Assembly: GCA_002307275.1 (NCBI GenBank)
Contig: DBTX01000021.1
Span: 1-64,000, forward strand
Origin: Hungateiclostridiaceae bacterium UBA1305
GTDB taxonomy: Bacteria > Bacillota > Clostridia > Acetivibrionales > DTU013
Direction of reading: 5' to 3'
Length of the DNA: 64,000 bases
Shown piece after piece: positions 22,451-31,039 of this stretch (the stretch's first letter is position 1; each line of letters opens with the position of its first letter). The notes beneath the pieces are model-generated. The model saw only the letters and a list, made by a program, of their open reading frames with translations, was not told the origin of the DNA and searched no databases. The position numbers and the translations under genes were made by a program.

Positions 22451-24484
22451 CTATCCGCACCTCCCTGAACTCTCTTCCAAGTTCCCGAATTCCTTGTCCA
22501 GGAAGGCGGCAAACAGTTTTTGATCCTCCCTCAGCATGGCTTTCGCCATCGCCTTTCTATTACTATCGCTTATCCTGTTCTTCACGACATAGGCGTTTTC
22601 AATCAGATCATATTCTATGATGTTGCGGTAAGTGTATGAATGTCCGCCAAGCATTCTTTCATAATAGCGGTACTGAGCTTCCTTGATCAGTCTGTCAAGG
22701 TTACTCGGGTCGTTGTCGTTGCTGCTATTACTGCTACTGCTGTTACTACTGTTGCTGTTATTTCTGTTGTTGCTACTGTTGCTGTTATTGCTGCTGTTAT
22801 TGCTGCTGTTACTGCTGTTGCTGTTATTGCTGCTGTTGCTGCTGTTGCTGCTGTTGCTGTTATTGCTGTTGCTGTTACTGCTGCAGTTGCTGTTACTGCT
22901 ATTGCCGCTATTTTCATTACTGTCATTATTTGTTTTATAACTGTTCCTGCTGCAATCGTCTATATCGAAATCACCGGGTTCAAAGGGAATACATTCTGTT
23001 ATCCTCTCAATATAACGCTTGCCGGATATATCTTTTTCCATGTGTATATCAAAATTCAACACACTTATGATTTGCTCCTCTGCGATACGTTCATTATTAA
23101 ATACATTGGTTTTAAGCAGAGAATTACGCAGGGACATTACCAAATCGGGAAACTTCTTTGCATGATGAGAAAACAGGGTAAACAGGCTTGCAACCTGTGC
23201 CGTTTGTATCATATATGCCGCTACCGGATCTGTGGCTACCTCGCCCACGATCGTTACGACGCCGTCGGTTTTTTTCAGTACGTCAAGCCCGGCCTGTCCG
23301 GTTATCGCGTCTGTTTCCTGGATGGTAACAATGTTTCTGTTGGGATAGCTTTTGCGCACATGAAGTTCAAAAGCCATTTCCAGGATCCGGAGGGTATACG
23401 GCGTATAAATATGTTCTATCATGGCGCGCAGAAGTGTAGTTTTCCCTGATCCCTGGGCGCCCGTGACACTTGTGTTCATGCTTCCTTTCACGAGAAATCC
23501 GATCAGTTCAATAACAAGATCACAGTTCTTATCTTTGATAAGTCCCGGAAGTGATATGTCCGGAAGATCGAATTTACGGATGAAAAAGCACCATGTTTCA
23601 CAGAAGTCCGGCCTCAATACCACGACCCTTGAACCGTCCTTCAGCTTATTTACTTTGAAGCCGTCCACTTTGGAAAGCTGACCAGGATAGCCATATTTAT
23701 ACACGTTTTGGCATACCCTTTGAAGTTCGTCATAGCTGCCAAGGGAAAGGAATTTTAAATGAATGCTTTTCCCTTGAAAATACAGCCAGATACTTTCATA
23801 GGAACGAACCGCTCCGGTATTGGCCACAGATTCATACTCACTTTTGTGTTCCTGGACAAACGATTCCGGCAAACCGTTCACACCGCAGCTTAACCCATCG
23901 ACCTGCATATCCATAATGTCGTCGATGACATTATAGCCTTTATAGAGTGAATACACTCTTTGAACAATGATGTTATATTTGTCTTCATAAGTTATTACCG
24001 GTGATTCCCGTTTATAGATACGGTTGATGTCATCCATGTCTATAAAGAAATACTCCACATCCTCAGTTTTTCTAAGCAAATCAAGATCATATTTCCTGAT
24101 CAGGACAGAAAGTGCCTTATAGCCGTATTCTTTCTTGTACACATGCAGAAGGATGTCGAATTTATCCTGCACCGATAAATGCTCTACCCTTTCAAATGGA
24201 ATAATATTATTGATTTTAATTGAAGTGATATCGTAATATTGCTGCAGCAGTTCCTTGATAAACTCCTTGACAAATTCTTTATCCGGTTTGGAGCCATATA
24301 TGCAGTCGTTCAGAGCAGCCTGCAGCCGTGACTTTTTATTTTGCTTTCTTTCAAGCTCAACGCTTGTTATACCCAAGTCAAACAGCTTCAATTTCATCAG
24401 TTCATCAACTGCCTGCTGAACAAATTCCTTCATTTGCGGTATATTGTAATTTAGCATTTTGCCGGTGTCTATCGTTAATTCCAT
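22451..24484 (-). CDS. TadA/CpaF-like secretion ATPase with an Asn/Ser-rich tract
   Basis: 677 residues from the ATG at 24484 (AGGAGGGTACTG before it). The VirB11/TadA-type ATPase domain has Walker A GAQGSGKTT near residue 341 and downstream EMAFELHVRK, TIQETDAI and GEVATDPVAAYMIQTAQVA, the last like the Walker B/His box region. After the ATPase core, residues about 520-597 are almost only Asn and Ser, then a C-terminal helical part (RLIKEAQYRYYERML). The Asn/Ser tract is encoded by a trinucleotide microsatellite. It is one of two TadA-like ATPases in the locus; it may drive assembly while the other drives a different step. Confidence 0.85.
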   Translation of the reverse strand: MELTIDTGKMLNYNIPQMKEFVQQAVDELMKLKLFDLGITSVELERKQNKKSRLQAALNDCIYGSKPDKEFVKEFIKELLQQYYDITSIKINNIIPFERVEHLSVQDKFDILLHVYKKEYGYKALSVLIRKYDLDLLRKTEDVEYFFIDMDDINRIYKRESPVITYEDKYNIIVQRVYSLYKGYNVIDDIMDMQVDGLSCGVNGLPESFVQEHKSEYESVANTGAVRSYESIWLYFQGKSIHLKFLSLGSYDELQRVCQNVYKYGYPGQLSKVDGFKVNKLKDGSRVVVLRPDFCETWCFFIRKFDLPDISLPGLIKDKNCDLVIELIGFLVKGSMNTSVTGAQGSGKTTLLRAMIEHIYTPYTLRILEMAFELHVRKSYPNRNIVTIQETDAITGQAGLDVLKKTDGVVTIVGEVATDPVAAYMIQTAQVASLFTLFSHHAKKFPDLVMSLRNSLLKTNVFNNERIAEEQIISVLNFDIHMEKDISGKRYIERITECIPFEPGDFDIDDCSRNSYKTNNDSNENSGNSSNSNCSSNSNSNNSNSSNSSNSSNNSNSSNSSNNSSNNSNSSNNRNNSNSSNSSSSNSSNDNDPSNLDRLIKEAQYRYYERMLGGHSYTYRNIIEYDLIENAYVVKNRISDSNRKAMAKAMLREDQKLFAAFLDKEFGNLEESSGRCG
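22715..22925. repeat. Trinucleotide microsatellite coding the Asn/Ser tract
   Basis: About 210 bp of imperfect CTG/TTG/TTA-type triplets on the plus strand, read as AAC/AAT/AGC/AGT codons on the minus strand. Length changes by whole triplets would keep the frame, so the tract could vary between strains. Confidence 0.85.
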
Positions 24485-24549
24485 CAGTACCCTCCTGCCT
24501 GTCTTCAATGTACCCTTTGGGAAGCTGATATTGCAACCTTACAAATCAC

Positions 24550-25431
24550 TCACCTGTACACACCGAACATTTTGTCAAACATCGTCTTTTGGACCAGCGG
24601 GTTATAGGTGTTTACATCATCAAGTCTGAACAGGCTGATGATTTTGCTGATAATGACATCGAGACATTTCATAAAGTCAGCATCGGTATCCGGCATTTTC
24701 TTTTTCATCTGGATATCCGTAAAGTATTTGAGTATATCATGCTGGTTTATAGCATCCATGAACTTTACATTCCTTGGTATGACGAATAGCTCGCCATAAT
24801 AGTCAAACTCCCTGCGGATCCGTTGGATATCGAATATTGAATTTTCATCATAATTCCCCAAAATCAGCAAATGCGGCTTATCCTCTATCACAGGATTCCA
24901 CTCCCTGCGTTCAAAGTACGTCCGCAGAACTTCCATATTCTGACTTAGACTGACGATCAGAATATCAGCCAGATCAAGGGGCTTCGTAGACAATTCTCCA
25001 TATCCTGCGTTTATATCGAGTATGACGAATTCATACGCTCTACGGGCACAGTTTACAATATAGGTGATCTGTTCAAGCAGACGCCCGCTTGAATGACTAT
25101 CCCTCCGGGTCGTTCCCAAAAGAAGCTCCAGTCTGTCCGGGATAAAGATATTTGCATAATCCCTGAAGTTGGCGGCGCAGAGCTGGTTTGTCCTTGCGAG
25201 CTTCATCAGGGCATCCATTCCGGATTCATCAAAGATATTGGAGGTAGTATTGCTGTTGGAACTATCCGCAAAAAATGCATTCTCCAGATTACTCTTGCTT
25301 ATACTGTTGTGCATCAGCAGGATCCTGAAAGTACGTGTAAGCGCCAATCTCACGGCTATAGCCATAGCATTTGAGGTGTTGCAGGTTTGTCCGTGAAAAG
25401 GTGACCATACTCCGATCAACAATGATTTCAT
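24550..25431 (-). CDS. TadZ/CpaE-like MinD-family ATPase
   Basis: About 293 residues from the ATG at 25431, which overlaps the preceding stop as TGATG; AGGAGG lies upstream. The N-terminus (SLLIGVWSPFHGQTCNTSNAM) is a deviant P-loop of the ParA/MinD class, followed by FVILDINAGYGELST (switch II-like) and HLLILGNYDE. TadZ/CpaE proteins localise Tad apparatus to the pole or other membrane sites. Near the front is another unusual Ser/Asn-rich stretch (ADSSNSNTTSN). It lacks the receiver domain of CpaE. Confidence 0.75.
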   Translation of the reverse strand: MKSLLIGVWSPFHGQTCNTSNAMAIAVRLALTRTFRILLMHNSISKSNLENAFFADSSNSNTTSNIFDESGMDALMKLARTNQLCAANFRDYANIFIPDRLELLLGTTRRDSHSSGRLLEQITYIVNCARRAYEFVILDINAGYGELSTKPLDLADILIVSLSQNMEVLRTYFERREWNPVIEDKPHLLILGNYDENSIFDIQRIRREFDYYGELFVIPRNVKFMDAINQHDILKYFTDIQMKKKMPDTDADFMKCLDVIISKIISLFRLDDVNTYNPLVQKTMFDKMFGVYR

Positions 25432-26324
25432 CACCGTGTTCTACCTCCTTGTGCCTCTTTTGTGGCTGCTTGACTATCTGTGGTTATATTCTGCAAATTT
25501 CCGTCCCCCACGTCCTGCCTGACACCTGTAGATGCGGATGTGGATACAGATGGAGATGCTGCAGGTTCCGATTTAGCAGACTCAACTGAAGATATTGATG
25601 CTGCAGGTATTGATTTAGCTGGCCCGGTTGCAGCCTGTGTCCCAGGTGTCGTAATCTTAACCGGTACATAGGTGACCTCGGAAGCCGGCTGTTTCTCATC
25701 AAGGTACAGCAGCGATTCTATATGCCCAAAACCAGCAGACTGTTCTGCTATTGCGTGGTTGATAAGAGCCCTCTCGGCTGTTGATACCTGTACAATTGCT
25801 TTATTATCCGTTAATTTGATGACTTGTTTTTTAGCCAGAACAATGAAGGTATCCCCATTGGATCTGACCATTTCAACATCGATCCAGTCACCGGCCTTTA
25901 CCGTGTCTGCTACAAGATAGCCTTGCAATGCATAATCCTTCAGTCTGTCATCCGGGTTAACCGAGCTTTGCGAAGACAGTATTCTCGAATCCGTCAGTAC
26001 CTCTTTCATATCAATGACAGCAGCTGCTCTCTGGCCTGTTATCATCCCGATGTCTATCATAGAATTGGTTGGTACTTCTTCCTGATTTCTCTCTTCCAGT
26101 TGAAAGAATTCAGGCTTCAGTTCGTCCCCCTTTTCGATTCTTTGTACAGACACCAGAACCTTGGTCTTTTTCAGATCATCAGCTGTTTGTATAGGAAGAC
26201 TCACACTTTGGATCTTTCCTGCATCCACAAGCTTGTTATAGAGAAAGTATCCCCCTGCAAGGAGAATAACTGCCGCCATAAAACCGGATAAAAATATGAA
26301 AAATTGCTGTTTTCCTCTGCTCAT
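25431..26324 (-). CDS. CpaB/RcpC-like SAF-domain protein
   Basis: 297 residues. An N-terminal membrane helix (FIFLSGFMAAVILLAGGYFLY) is followed by a SAF-type domain (TKVLVSVQRIEKGDELKPEFFQ, then VAAVIDMKEVLTDSRIL) typical of CpaB/FlgA-like proteins, then about 90 residues rich in Ala, Ser, Pro and Thr. CpaB is an extracytoplasmic Tad component; in a Gram-positive cell this Ser/Ala-rich tail might cross the wall. It overlaps its neighbours by 4 bp upstream and 1-3 bp downstream, indicating coupled translation. Confidence 0.8.
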   Translation of the reverse strand: MSRGKQQFFIFLSGFMAAVILLAGGYFLYNKLVDAGKIQSVSLPIQTADDLKKTKVLVSVQRIEKGDELKPEFFQLEERNQEEVPTNSMIDIGMITGQRAAAVIDMKEVLTDSRILSSQSSVNPDDRLKDYALQGYLVADTVKAGDWIDVEMVRSNGDTFIVLAKKQVIKLTDNKAIVQVSTAERALINHAIAEQSAGFGHIESLLYLDEKQPASEVTYVPVKITTPGTQAATGPAKSIPAASISSVESAKSEPAASPSVSTSASTGVRQDVGDGNLQNITTDSQAATKEAQGGRTR

Positions 26325-27538
26325 ACTGTTTTGATCCCTCCGTCCGCATCACTGACTTTATGCGGATATAATCTTCTATAGCGAAAAGTATCACGCTCGC
26401 CGTCATATCCCACCACATCAAGCACTTCCACGACTTTGAAGTCCCTGAGGTAAATAACAGCATTGATACCTCTGCCCAACATTTCTTTGATTGTTTTCTC
26501 ACTTTCTGCAATATTGGCGCTCCTGCTCAGAGTAAAAATCCTGGTTAACGCTGTTTCGGCACTTTCAGAATGTATCGTGGCAGACCCTCTGCGCCCTGAA
26601 AATATTGCTTTGACAAATTCCAATGCTTCATCTCCTGAAATATCGCCGACACAATACATATCCATCGGCATAACCAGAGCTTCCCTGAGCATACCCTTCA
26701 GAGTGACAGACCTGCCGTCCCCGTTTTGTTTTATGATCCGCTGCTCCATGCAGAAGGGCTTATCCGGATAAATCTCGGCTTCCGGCTCTACAATAAGCAC
26801 CCGCTCCATCTCAGGAAGGCTGTTGATAAACGCGCGCAGTAAAGTTGTTTTGCCAGCCGCTCCCTTTCCACAGAAAAGTACTGACGCTTCTCCATCTGCG
26901 AGATCTTTGAGCATATCCATCAATTCCTCGTCCAGCATGCCAAGCGCTTTTAAATCCTCCAGCTTGTAGCTTTCCCTGCGATGCTTCCGGATGCTGACCG
27001 CAGGCCCCGCAATATTTCCGGGATTGATGGAAATACTGATCCTTAATCTTAGTTTTTCATCAGCTACTCTATAGCAGTATTCATCTTGATTTAAAACACC
27101 GCCGTTTCTCACAATAATCAGCCTGCAATAAGTATCAAACATTTTTATGCTGCTAAAGTTGACAGGTGTTTTGCTACGGACACCGTGACGTTTGATCGAA
27201 AACTGGTTAAACCTCGACCCGTCGATATCCGTGATATCTTCATCCTCAATATATCTCTGAAGCTCTCCATAGCCGGACATGAAACCAATCACTCTGAGGA
27301 CCAGTTCATCCCTGAAAATTCCATAATTGTACTTGTGAATTTCAATATCCTTGATGATCGCTGATTCAAGCAGCCTTTTACCCGACCGGCTGCCATCAGC
27401 CTCCGTCACAAGCTCCGGTGAATCTTTCAGGATATTATTTGTAATACCGCACACAACGGAATCGATATCCTCGAAGTCTTTTATCCCATTTGTTGAAGCT
27501 TCATGAACCAGCTTCTGATACGACTTTACAACAGGCAT
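26321..27538 (-). CDS. Second TadA/CpaF-like secretion ATPase
   Basis: 405 residues with a compact VirB11/TadA ATPase: N-terminal domain with GYGELQRYIEDEDITDI, Walker A near residue 220 (FCGKGAAGKTTLLRAF), VLIVEPEAEIY, and DMYCVGDISGDEALEFVKA with a following ATIHSESAETALTR His box. It is shorter than the other ATPase and lacks the Asn/Ser tract. Two different TadA-like ATPases in one locus is unusual; one could assemble the fibre and the other secrete or retract. It has a GGGGGAATAAGGC leader before the ATG and is 31 bp after the kinase gene. Confidence 0.85.
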   Translation of the reverse strand: MPVVKSYQKLVHEASTNGIKDFEDIDSVVCGITNNILKDSPELVTEADGSRSGKRLLESAIIKDIEIHKYNYGIFRDELVLRVIGFMSGYGELQRYIEDEDITDIDGSRFNQFSIKRHGVRSKTPVNFSSIKMFDTYCRLIIVRNGGVLNQDEYCYRVADEKLRLRISISINPGNIAGPAVSIRKHRRESYKLEDLKALGMLDEELMDMLKDLADGEASVLFCGKGAAGKTTLLRAFINSLPEMERVLIVEPEAEIYPDKPFCMEQRIIKQNGDGRSVTLKGMLREALVMPMDMYCVGDISGDEALEFVKAIFSGRRGSATIHSESAETALTRIFTLSRSANIAESEKTIKEMLGRGINAVIYLRDFKVVEVLDVVGYDGERDTFRYRRLYPHKVSDADGGIKTV

Positions 27539-27569
27539 GCCTTATTCCCCCAAAATTTTTTCATAATTC

Positions 27570-29312
27570 CTATTTCCCCGGAATTGCGCCCGATGACTGA
27601 AACACATTACCAAAGATGGCCGACCGGAATTTTTGCAGCAGCTTCAAATCAGATATCAACCCCATCCTTACTAAAAGCCGGATATACGCCTGCTCAATGT
27701 CCTTTTCCATGCGCACGGCATAAGCGCCGTTCAGATTTCTATGCAGCAAACGCCTCCTGCTATATGGAATTTCCCCGAGAAAATTTCCATGAACCGCTTC
27801 TCTGGCTTCATCCGGAGTTATACTGCTGGTTTTGTCATATTCGAAAAGAACAAATTGAGTACGGTGAACACAAAGGTGCTGCTTCTCCTTCAAGAATTCA
27901 ATATAAGTGTTGAATTCCCGCAGCTGATCCACATCTCCCCGAAGTGCCGCAATATTCATATCTGATCCGAGGAGTGCCGCCAGCGTAAACGCATCGTATA
28001 TGGATCTGTTAACAAGAAATATTGTAATATCAAACCTTCGATAACACTTCTCAATCAATTTTGGAACAATATCTTCATTAAAATATTCATAATTCTCCAA
28101 CCGGTAATTGCCTGTCAGCACATGCAGGTTTTTCAGATCCTTTCTTTGTACGGCTGACTGCTGCAACACCTCATCATCCAATGAGCCCTTTTCCAGTGCG
28201 TCCATGACAAAATCCAATCCTGAACGTCCATATACTCCTCCCTGTGATAATTTCACAGGAAACTTCTTCAGGTTAAGAAACAAATCCGCTTTCGGTGCCA
28301 GCAAATCCAAATCTGCCAGAAGCACCTCGCTTTTTGTATGTTTCGCTGCCATATATGCCAGCTCACAGCCGAATTCTGCATTATCCCATACGGTAATCAC
28401 AAGCTTTCTGAAAATGGCATGCTGCTTTGCTCCAAAACCTGTACTTACAGCATTTTCTTCAGGTTCACCCTGCACAGTCCGGTTGGCTGTATGAGAATTT
28501 TCCGGATTGTTACCGCTGTGCAATTTACCGTGCAGAGGGCACAAAGCCTCAAGCTCCTTTTGCAGAAGCGCCGCACTCTGATAGCGTTCAGATGCGTTTT
28601 CGCGGGTACATTTACATATGATTGCTTCCATTTCCGGCGAAAGCTCCTCAACAAATTGCCGGACAGGTTTTATTCCATATGGTGAATCCGCCGGATTCTT
28701 CCCTGTCAGCAAATGATGCAATGTTACTCCCAGACTGTAAATGTCGGAGGCTGCACTGGTCTGCCCCCTGCCATATTGTTCCGGAGCCGCAAACCCCCGT
28801 GTACCTATATAAACCGTATCCCCTCCGGACCGTGCTTTATATTCGCGCGCTATCCCGAAATCAATTAGTTTAAGTGTTCCATTGTCCGTCAATATGATAT
28901 TTGAAGGTTTCATATCCCTGTAGATGATCGGATGCGGTTCGAGGGTATGGAGGTAATCGAGCGCCCTGCATAATTGTACAGCCCATTGTGTTACTGTTTC
29001 CTCCGCTATTCGGCCTTCTGCTTCAAGTTTTTTGTCAAGAGATATTCCATCTATATAATCTGAAACCATGTACAGTTTCCCATCCTGCACAAGTATATCG
29101 AATAATCTTGGCAGTGCGGGATGTTCCAGCCGTTTTAAAAGCTTTGGTTCGGCCAGCAGATCGACATCGGTACCATCCCTCCGGATGATTTCCTTAATCG
29201 CCCAGAAGGTATCGGTATTGATATTCTGAGCCAGATAAACCGTACCCATGCCACCCTGACCCAGTATCTTCAATATTCTATAGCGCCCGTCAAAAATGTC
29301 GCCCGCCTGCAT
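27570..29312 (-). CDS. Ser/Thr protein kinase fused to a P-loop-less MinD/CpaE-like domain
   Basis: 580 residues, first gene of the Tad-like string. Residues 10-265 are a Hanks-type kinase with all key features: GQGGMGTVYLA, Lys40 in AIKE, YRDMKPSN with Asp133, LIDFGIA with the DFG at 151-153, and APEQYG. Residues about 303-500 look like a MinD/CpaE fold (LVITVWDNAEFGCELAYMAA, VLLADLDLLAPKADLFLN, FDITIFLVNRSIYDA), but the nucleotide-binding loop lacks the Gly-Lys-Thr motif. I infer a pseudo-ATPase that positions the kinase at the apparatus. No transmembrane helix or PASTA domain is present, so it is cytosolic, unlike PrkC. The start follows GAGGGATTTGG. Confidence 0.85.
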   Translation of the reverse strand: MQAGDIFDGRYRILKILGQGGMGTVYLAQNINTDTFWAIKEIIRRDGTDVDLLAEPKLLKRLEHPALPRLFDILVQDGKLYMVSDYIDGISLDKKLEAEGRIAEETVTQWAVQLCRALDYLHTLEPHPIIYRDMKPSNIILTDNGTLKLIDFGIAREYKARSGGDTVYIGTRGFAAPEQYGRGQTSAASDIYSLGVTLHHLLTGKNPADSPYGIKPVRQFVEELSPEMEAIICKCTRENASERYQSAALLQKELEALCPLHGKLHSGNNPENSHTANRTVQGEPEENAVSTGFGAKQHAIFRKLVITVWDNAEFGCELAYMAAKHTKSEVLLADLDLLAPKADLFLNLKKFPVKLSQGGVYGRSGLDFVMDALEKGSLDDEVLQQSAVQRKDLKNLHVLTGNYRLENYEYFNEDIVPKLIEKCYRRFDITIFLVNRSIYDAFTLAALLGSDMNIAALRGDVDQLREFNTYIEFLKEKQHLCVHRTQFVLFEYDKTSSITPDEAREAVHGNFLGEIPYSRRRLLHRNLNGAYAVRMEKDIEQAYIRLLVRMGLISDLKLLQKFRSAIFGNVFQSSGAIPGK

Positions 29313-29578
29313 CCAAATCCCTCACAAATCATGGAATATTGTCATATTTTCGGCTTTTGTAGCTGTATAACAATAATGGGTATTTCTATTGTCCTTTAAC
29401 GCGTCCTATATTATCACAGTCTTACAAAATTTACCATTATATTTTGCAGTTTTTTATTTATTATGCAGGTAATAGATAGGCAAGAGGCTTATCAGCACTG
29501 TAAGAGTGAATTTTCTACTGCAGAAAATAAAAGAATAAGACGGGAAATAATGCAGAAAGATGATTCATTTTAAACTGA
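29313..29578. other. Promoter region of the Tad-like locus
   Basis: AT-rich DNA before the kinase gene, presumably with the main promoter of the locus; several TTG(T/C)A and TAAT-like boxes occur but none is clearly best. The repeat array at 29579-29850 lies between this and the PflX-like gene. Confidence 0.4.
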
Positions 29579-29850
29579 TGGGTCACTTCTGATTGAGGTC
29601 CGGTGTATATTGGATTGCTCCTGATTGAGGTCCGGTGTATTGGATTACTCCTGATTAATATCCGGTGTATTGGATTACTCCTGATTAATATCCGGTGTAT
29701 TGGATTACTCTTGATTAATATCCGGTGTATTGGATTACTCCTGATTAATATCCGGTGTATTGGATTACTCTTGATTGATGCCCGGTGTATTGGGTCACTC
29801 CTGATTGATACCCGGTGTATTGGGTCACTCCTGATTGAAGTCCGGTATAT
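29579..29850. repeat. 30-bp tandem repeat, nine units, spanning the PflX-like gene stop codon
   Basis: Exact 30-bp spacing at 29611, 29641, 29671, 29701, 29731, 29761, 29791 and 29821, with a slightly longer unit at 29579. The unit at 29821-29850 is the true 3' end of the PflX-like gene (codons for YIPDFNQE and the stop). Downstream units, read in the same frame, give TPDINQE-stop or close variants. Because 30 is a multiple of three, every copy keeps an in-frame stop. Confidence 0.95.
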
Positions 29851-30913
29851 ATTGCTCGGAAGCAGATTCCCTGTCCTGTACAAAGCCATTAAGACCAAGC
29901 TTTGCGAATTTATAGGTCACCTTTTCATACTCGTACCTGGTAAGTCCCCTGCCAAGGACAGGATGCCCACAGGCCTTGTAGCAGGGAGTATACTGGCTCA
30001 TGAGGCTTACATTTATATCTTTGGGAAGGTTTTCAGATATCCATTCAAGGACGCGCAGCGTTTCTGCCGTATGACCCGGCAGAACAAGATGCCTGATGAT
30101 CATGCCGCGCGTCATTAGCCCGCTTTCGTCAAATTCGGACATGCCGACCTGCCTGTGCATTTCGAGTATCGCTTTGGAAGCTTTGTCAAAATAGTCTTTT
30201 GCTCCTGAATACTCCTTTGACACTTCCGGGCTGATGTATTTGAGATCCGGCAGGTAAATGTCGATGGATCCATCCAGCATTTTTAATGAATTCAGGCTAT
30301 CATAACCATTTGTGTTATAAACGACGGGGATATCGAGAGGCCTGGGTTGAGTAACGAAATTTGGGACAGGAGCAGCAGGACAGTTGGATTGTCCGCCTCT
30401 TTGGACAGAAACAGGAGGGACGAAGGTAGCGGGAAAGGGAGGGACAGAGGGACAGGTCCTCTGTACCGGAACAAAAGCAAGTGGAACAGAGGACTTGTCC
30501 CTCCATCCCTCATACTCGGGCCTTTCCCTCCGTCCCTCATGTCCCTCCGTCTCCCATGCCGCTCTCGCCAGATCCAGCGCTTCCTTGATGGCAGGCACAA
30601 AATGGGAGGGTGTTACAAGGTTTATATTATGCGCGCCTTTATCCTGCAAAGACAGGAATATTCCTGCAAGCTCCATTATGGACATTTCTTTGCCGATGCC
30701 GCCGTGACTGATTTCATGATTCTGACAGAAGATGCACTTTAAATTGCAGCCGGAAAAGAACACTGTGCCCGAACCGCGTGTTCCGCTGATACAAGGTTCC
30801 TCCCACATGTGCAGAGAAGCTCTTGCAACCACTGGCTTTTCTCCCATACCGCAGAACCCTTTGCTCTTTTCCCTGTCGATATCACATTCTCTGGGACAAA
30901 TATTGCATTTCAT
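29825..30913 (-). CDS. PflX-like radical SAM protein with an in-frame palindromic insertion
   Basis: 362 residues from the ATG at 30913 (TTGAGGAATATCGGT before it). N-terminal Cys motif CNICPRECDID with GFCGMGEKP, then the radical SAM cluster motif CNLKCIFC and NHEISHGG, as in the COG1313 (PflX) family of about 300 residues. Residues about 120-192 (WETEGHEGRRERP up to FVTQPRP) do not belong to the family: the normal sequence would run from EALDLARAA straight to LDIPVVYNTNGY. The DNA there is a palindromic repeat-rich element (30338-30556). The rest is intact (DIYLPDLKY, RHLVLPGH, LMSQYTP, FVQDRESASEQYIPDF), so the protein may still fold with a Pro/Arg-rich loop. Its reaction is unknown; family members resemble activating enzymes. 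Confidence 0.85.
   Translation of the reverse strand: MKCNICPRECDIDREKSKGFCGMGEKPVVARASLHMWEEPCISGTRGSGTVFFSGCNLKCIFCQNHEISHGGIGKEMSIMELAGIFLSLQDKGAHNINLVTPSHFVPAIKEALDLARAAWETEGHEGRRERPEYEGWRDKSSVPLAFVPVQRTCPSVPPFPATFVPPVSVQRGGQSNCPAAPVPNFVTQPRPLDIPVVYNTNGYDSLNSLKMLDGSIDIYLPDLKYISPEVSKEYSGAKDYFDKASKAILEMHRQVGMSEFDESGLMTRGMIIRHLVLPGHTAETLRVLEWISENLPKDINVSLMSQYTPCYKACGHPVLGRGLTRYEYEKVTYKFAKLGLNGFVQDRESASEQYIPDFNQE
30338..30556. repeat. Palindromic element inserted in frame in the PflX-like gene
   Basis: 219 bp (73 codons) with stacked GGGAC/GTCCC motifs. The core inverted repeat is GGGACAGGTCCTCTGT (30449-30464) against ACAGAGGACTTGTCCC (30486-30501), with one mismatch, and outer arms of GGAGGGAC/GTCCCTCC-like repeats form a larger imperfect palindrome. 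Such GGGACAGAGGAC-type units resemble dispersed intergenic repeats; here one is kept in an open reading frame. Confidence 0.75.
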
Positions 30914-31039
30914 ACCGATATTCCTCAATTTTCCGCTTTTATTGCTTTACAACACCTATAAATAAAAATATAATAAGGTTAATTATCATACATGTCAATA
31001 TAACAGGTGAGTTATACTAAGGGCGTGGAGGATTGGAAT

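Noticed and set aside
22683..22940. Poly-Leu frame opposite the Asn/Ser tract
   Set aside because: It is the mirror of the microsatellite; the ATPase on the other strand is clearly the real gene.
29579..29850. CRISPR array
   Set aside because: Units are contiguous and nearly identical with no unique spacers, and no cas genes are nearby.
29603..30118. Repeat protein on the plus strand (LLLINIRCIG units)
   Set aside because: It is generated by the 30-bp array and continues antisense through the radical SAM gene.
29825..30913. AmrS of the AmmeMemoRadiSam system
   Set aside because: The N-terminal Cys pattern and HMWEEPCISG segment match the PflX (COG1313) branch, and no Memo or AMMECR1 gene is adjacent.
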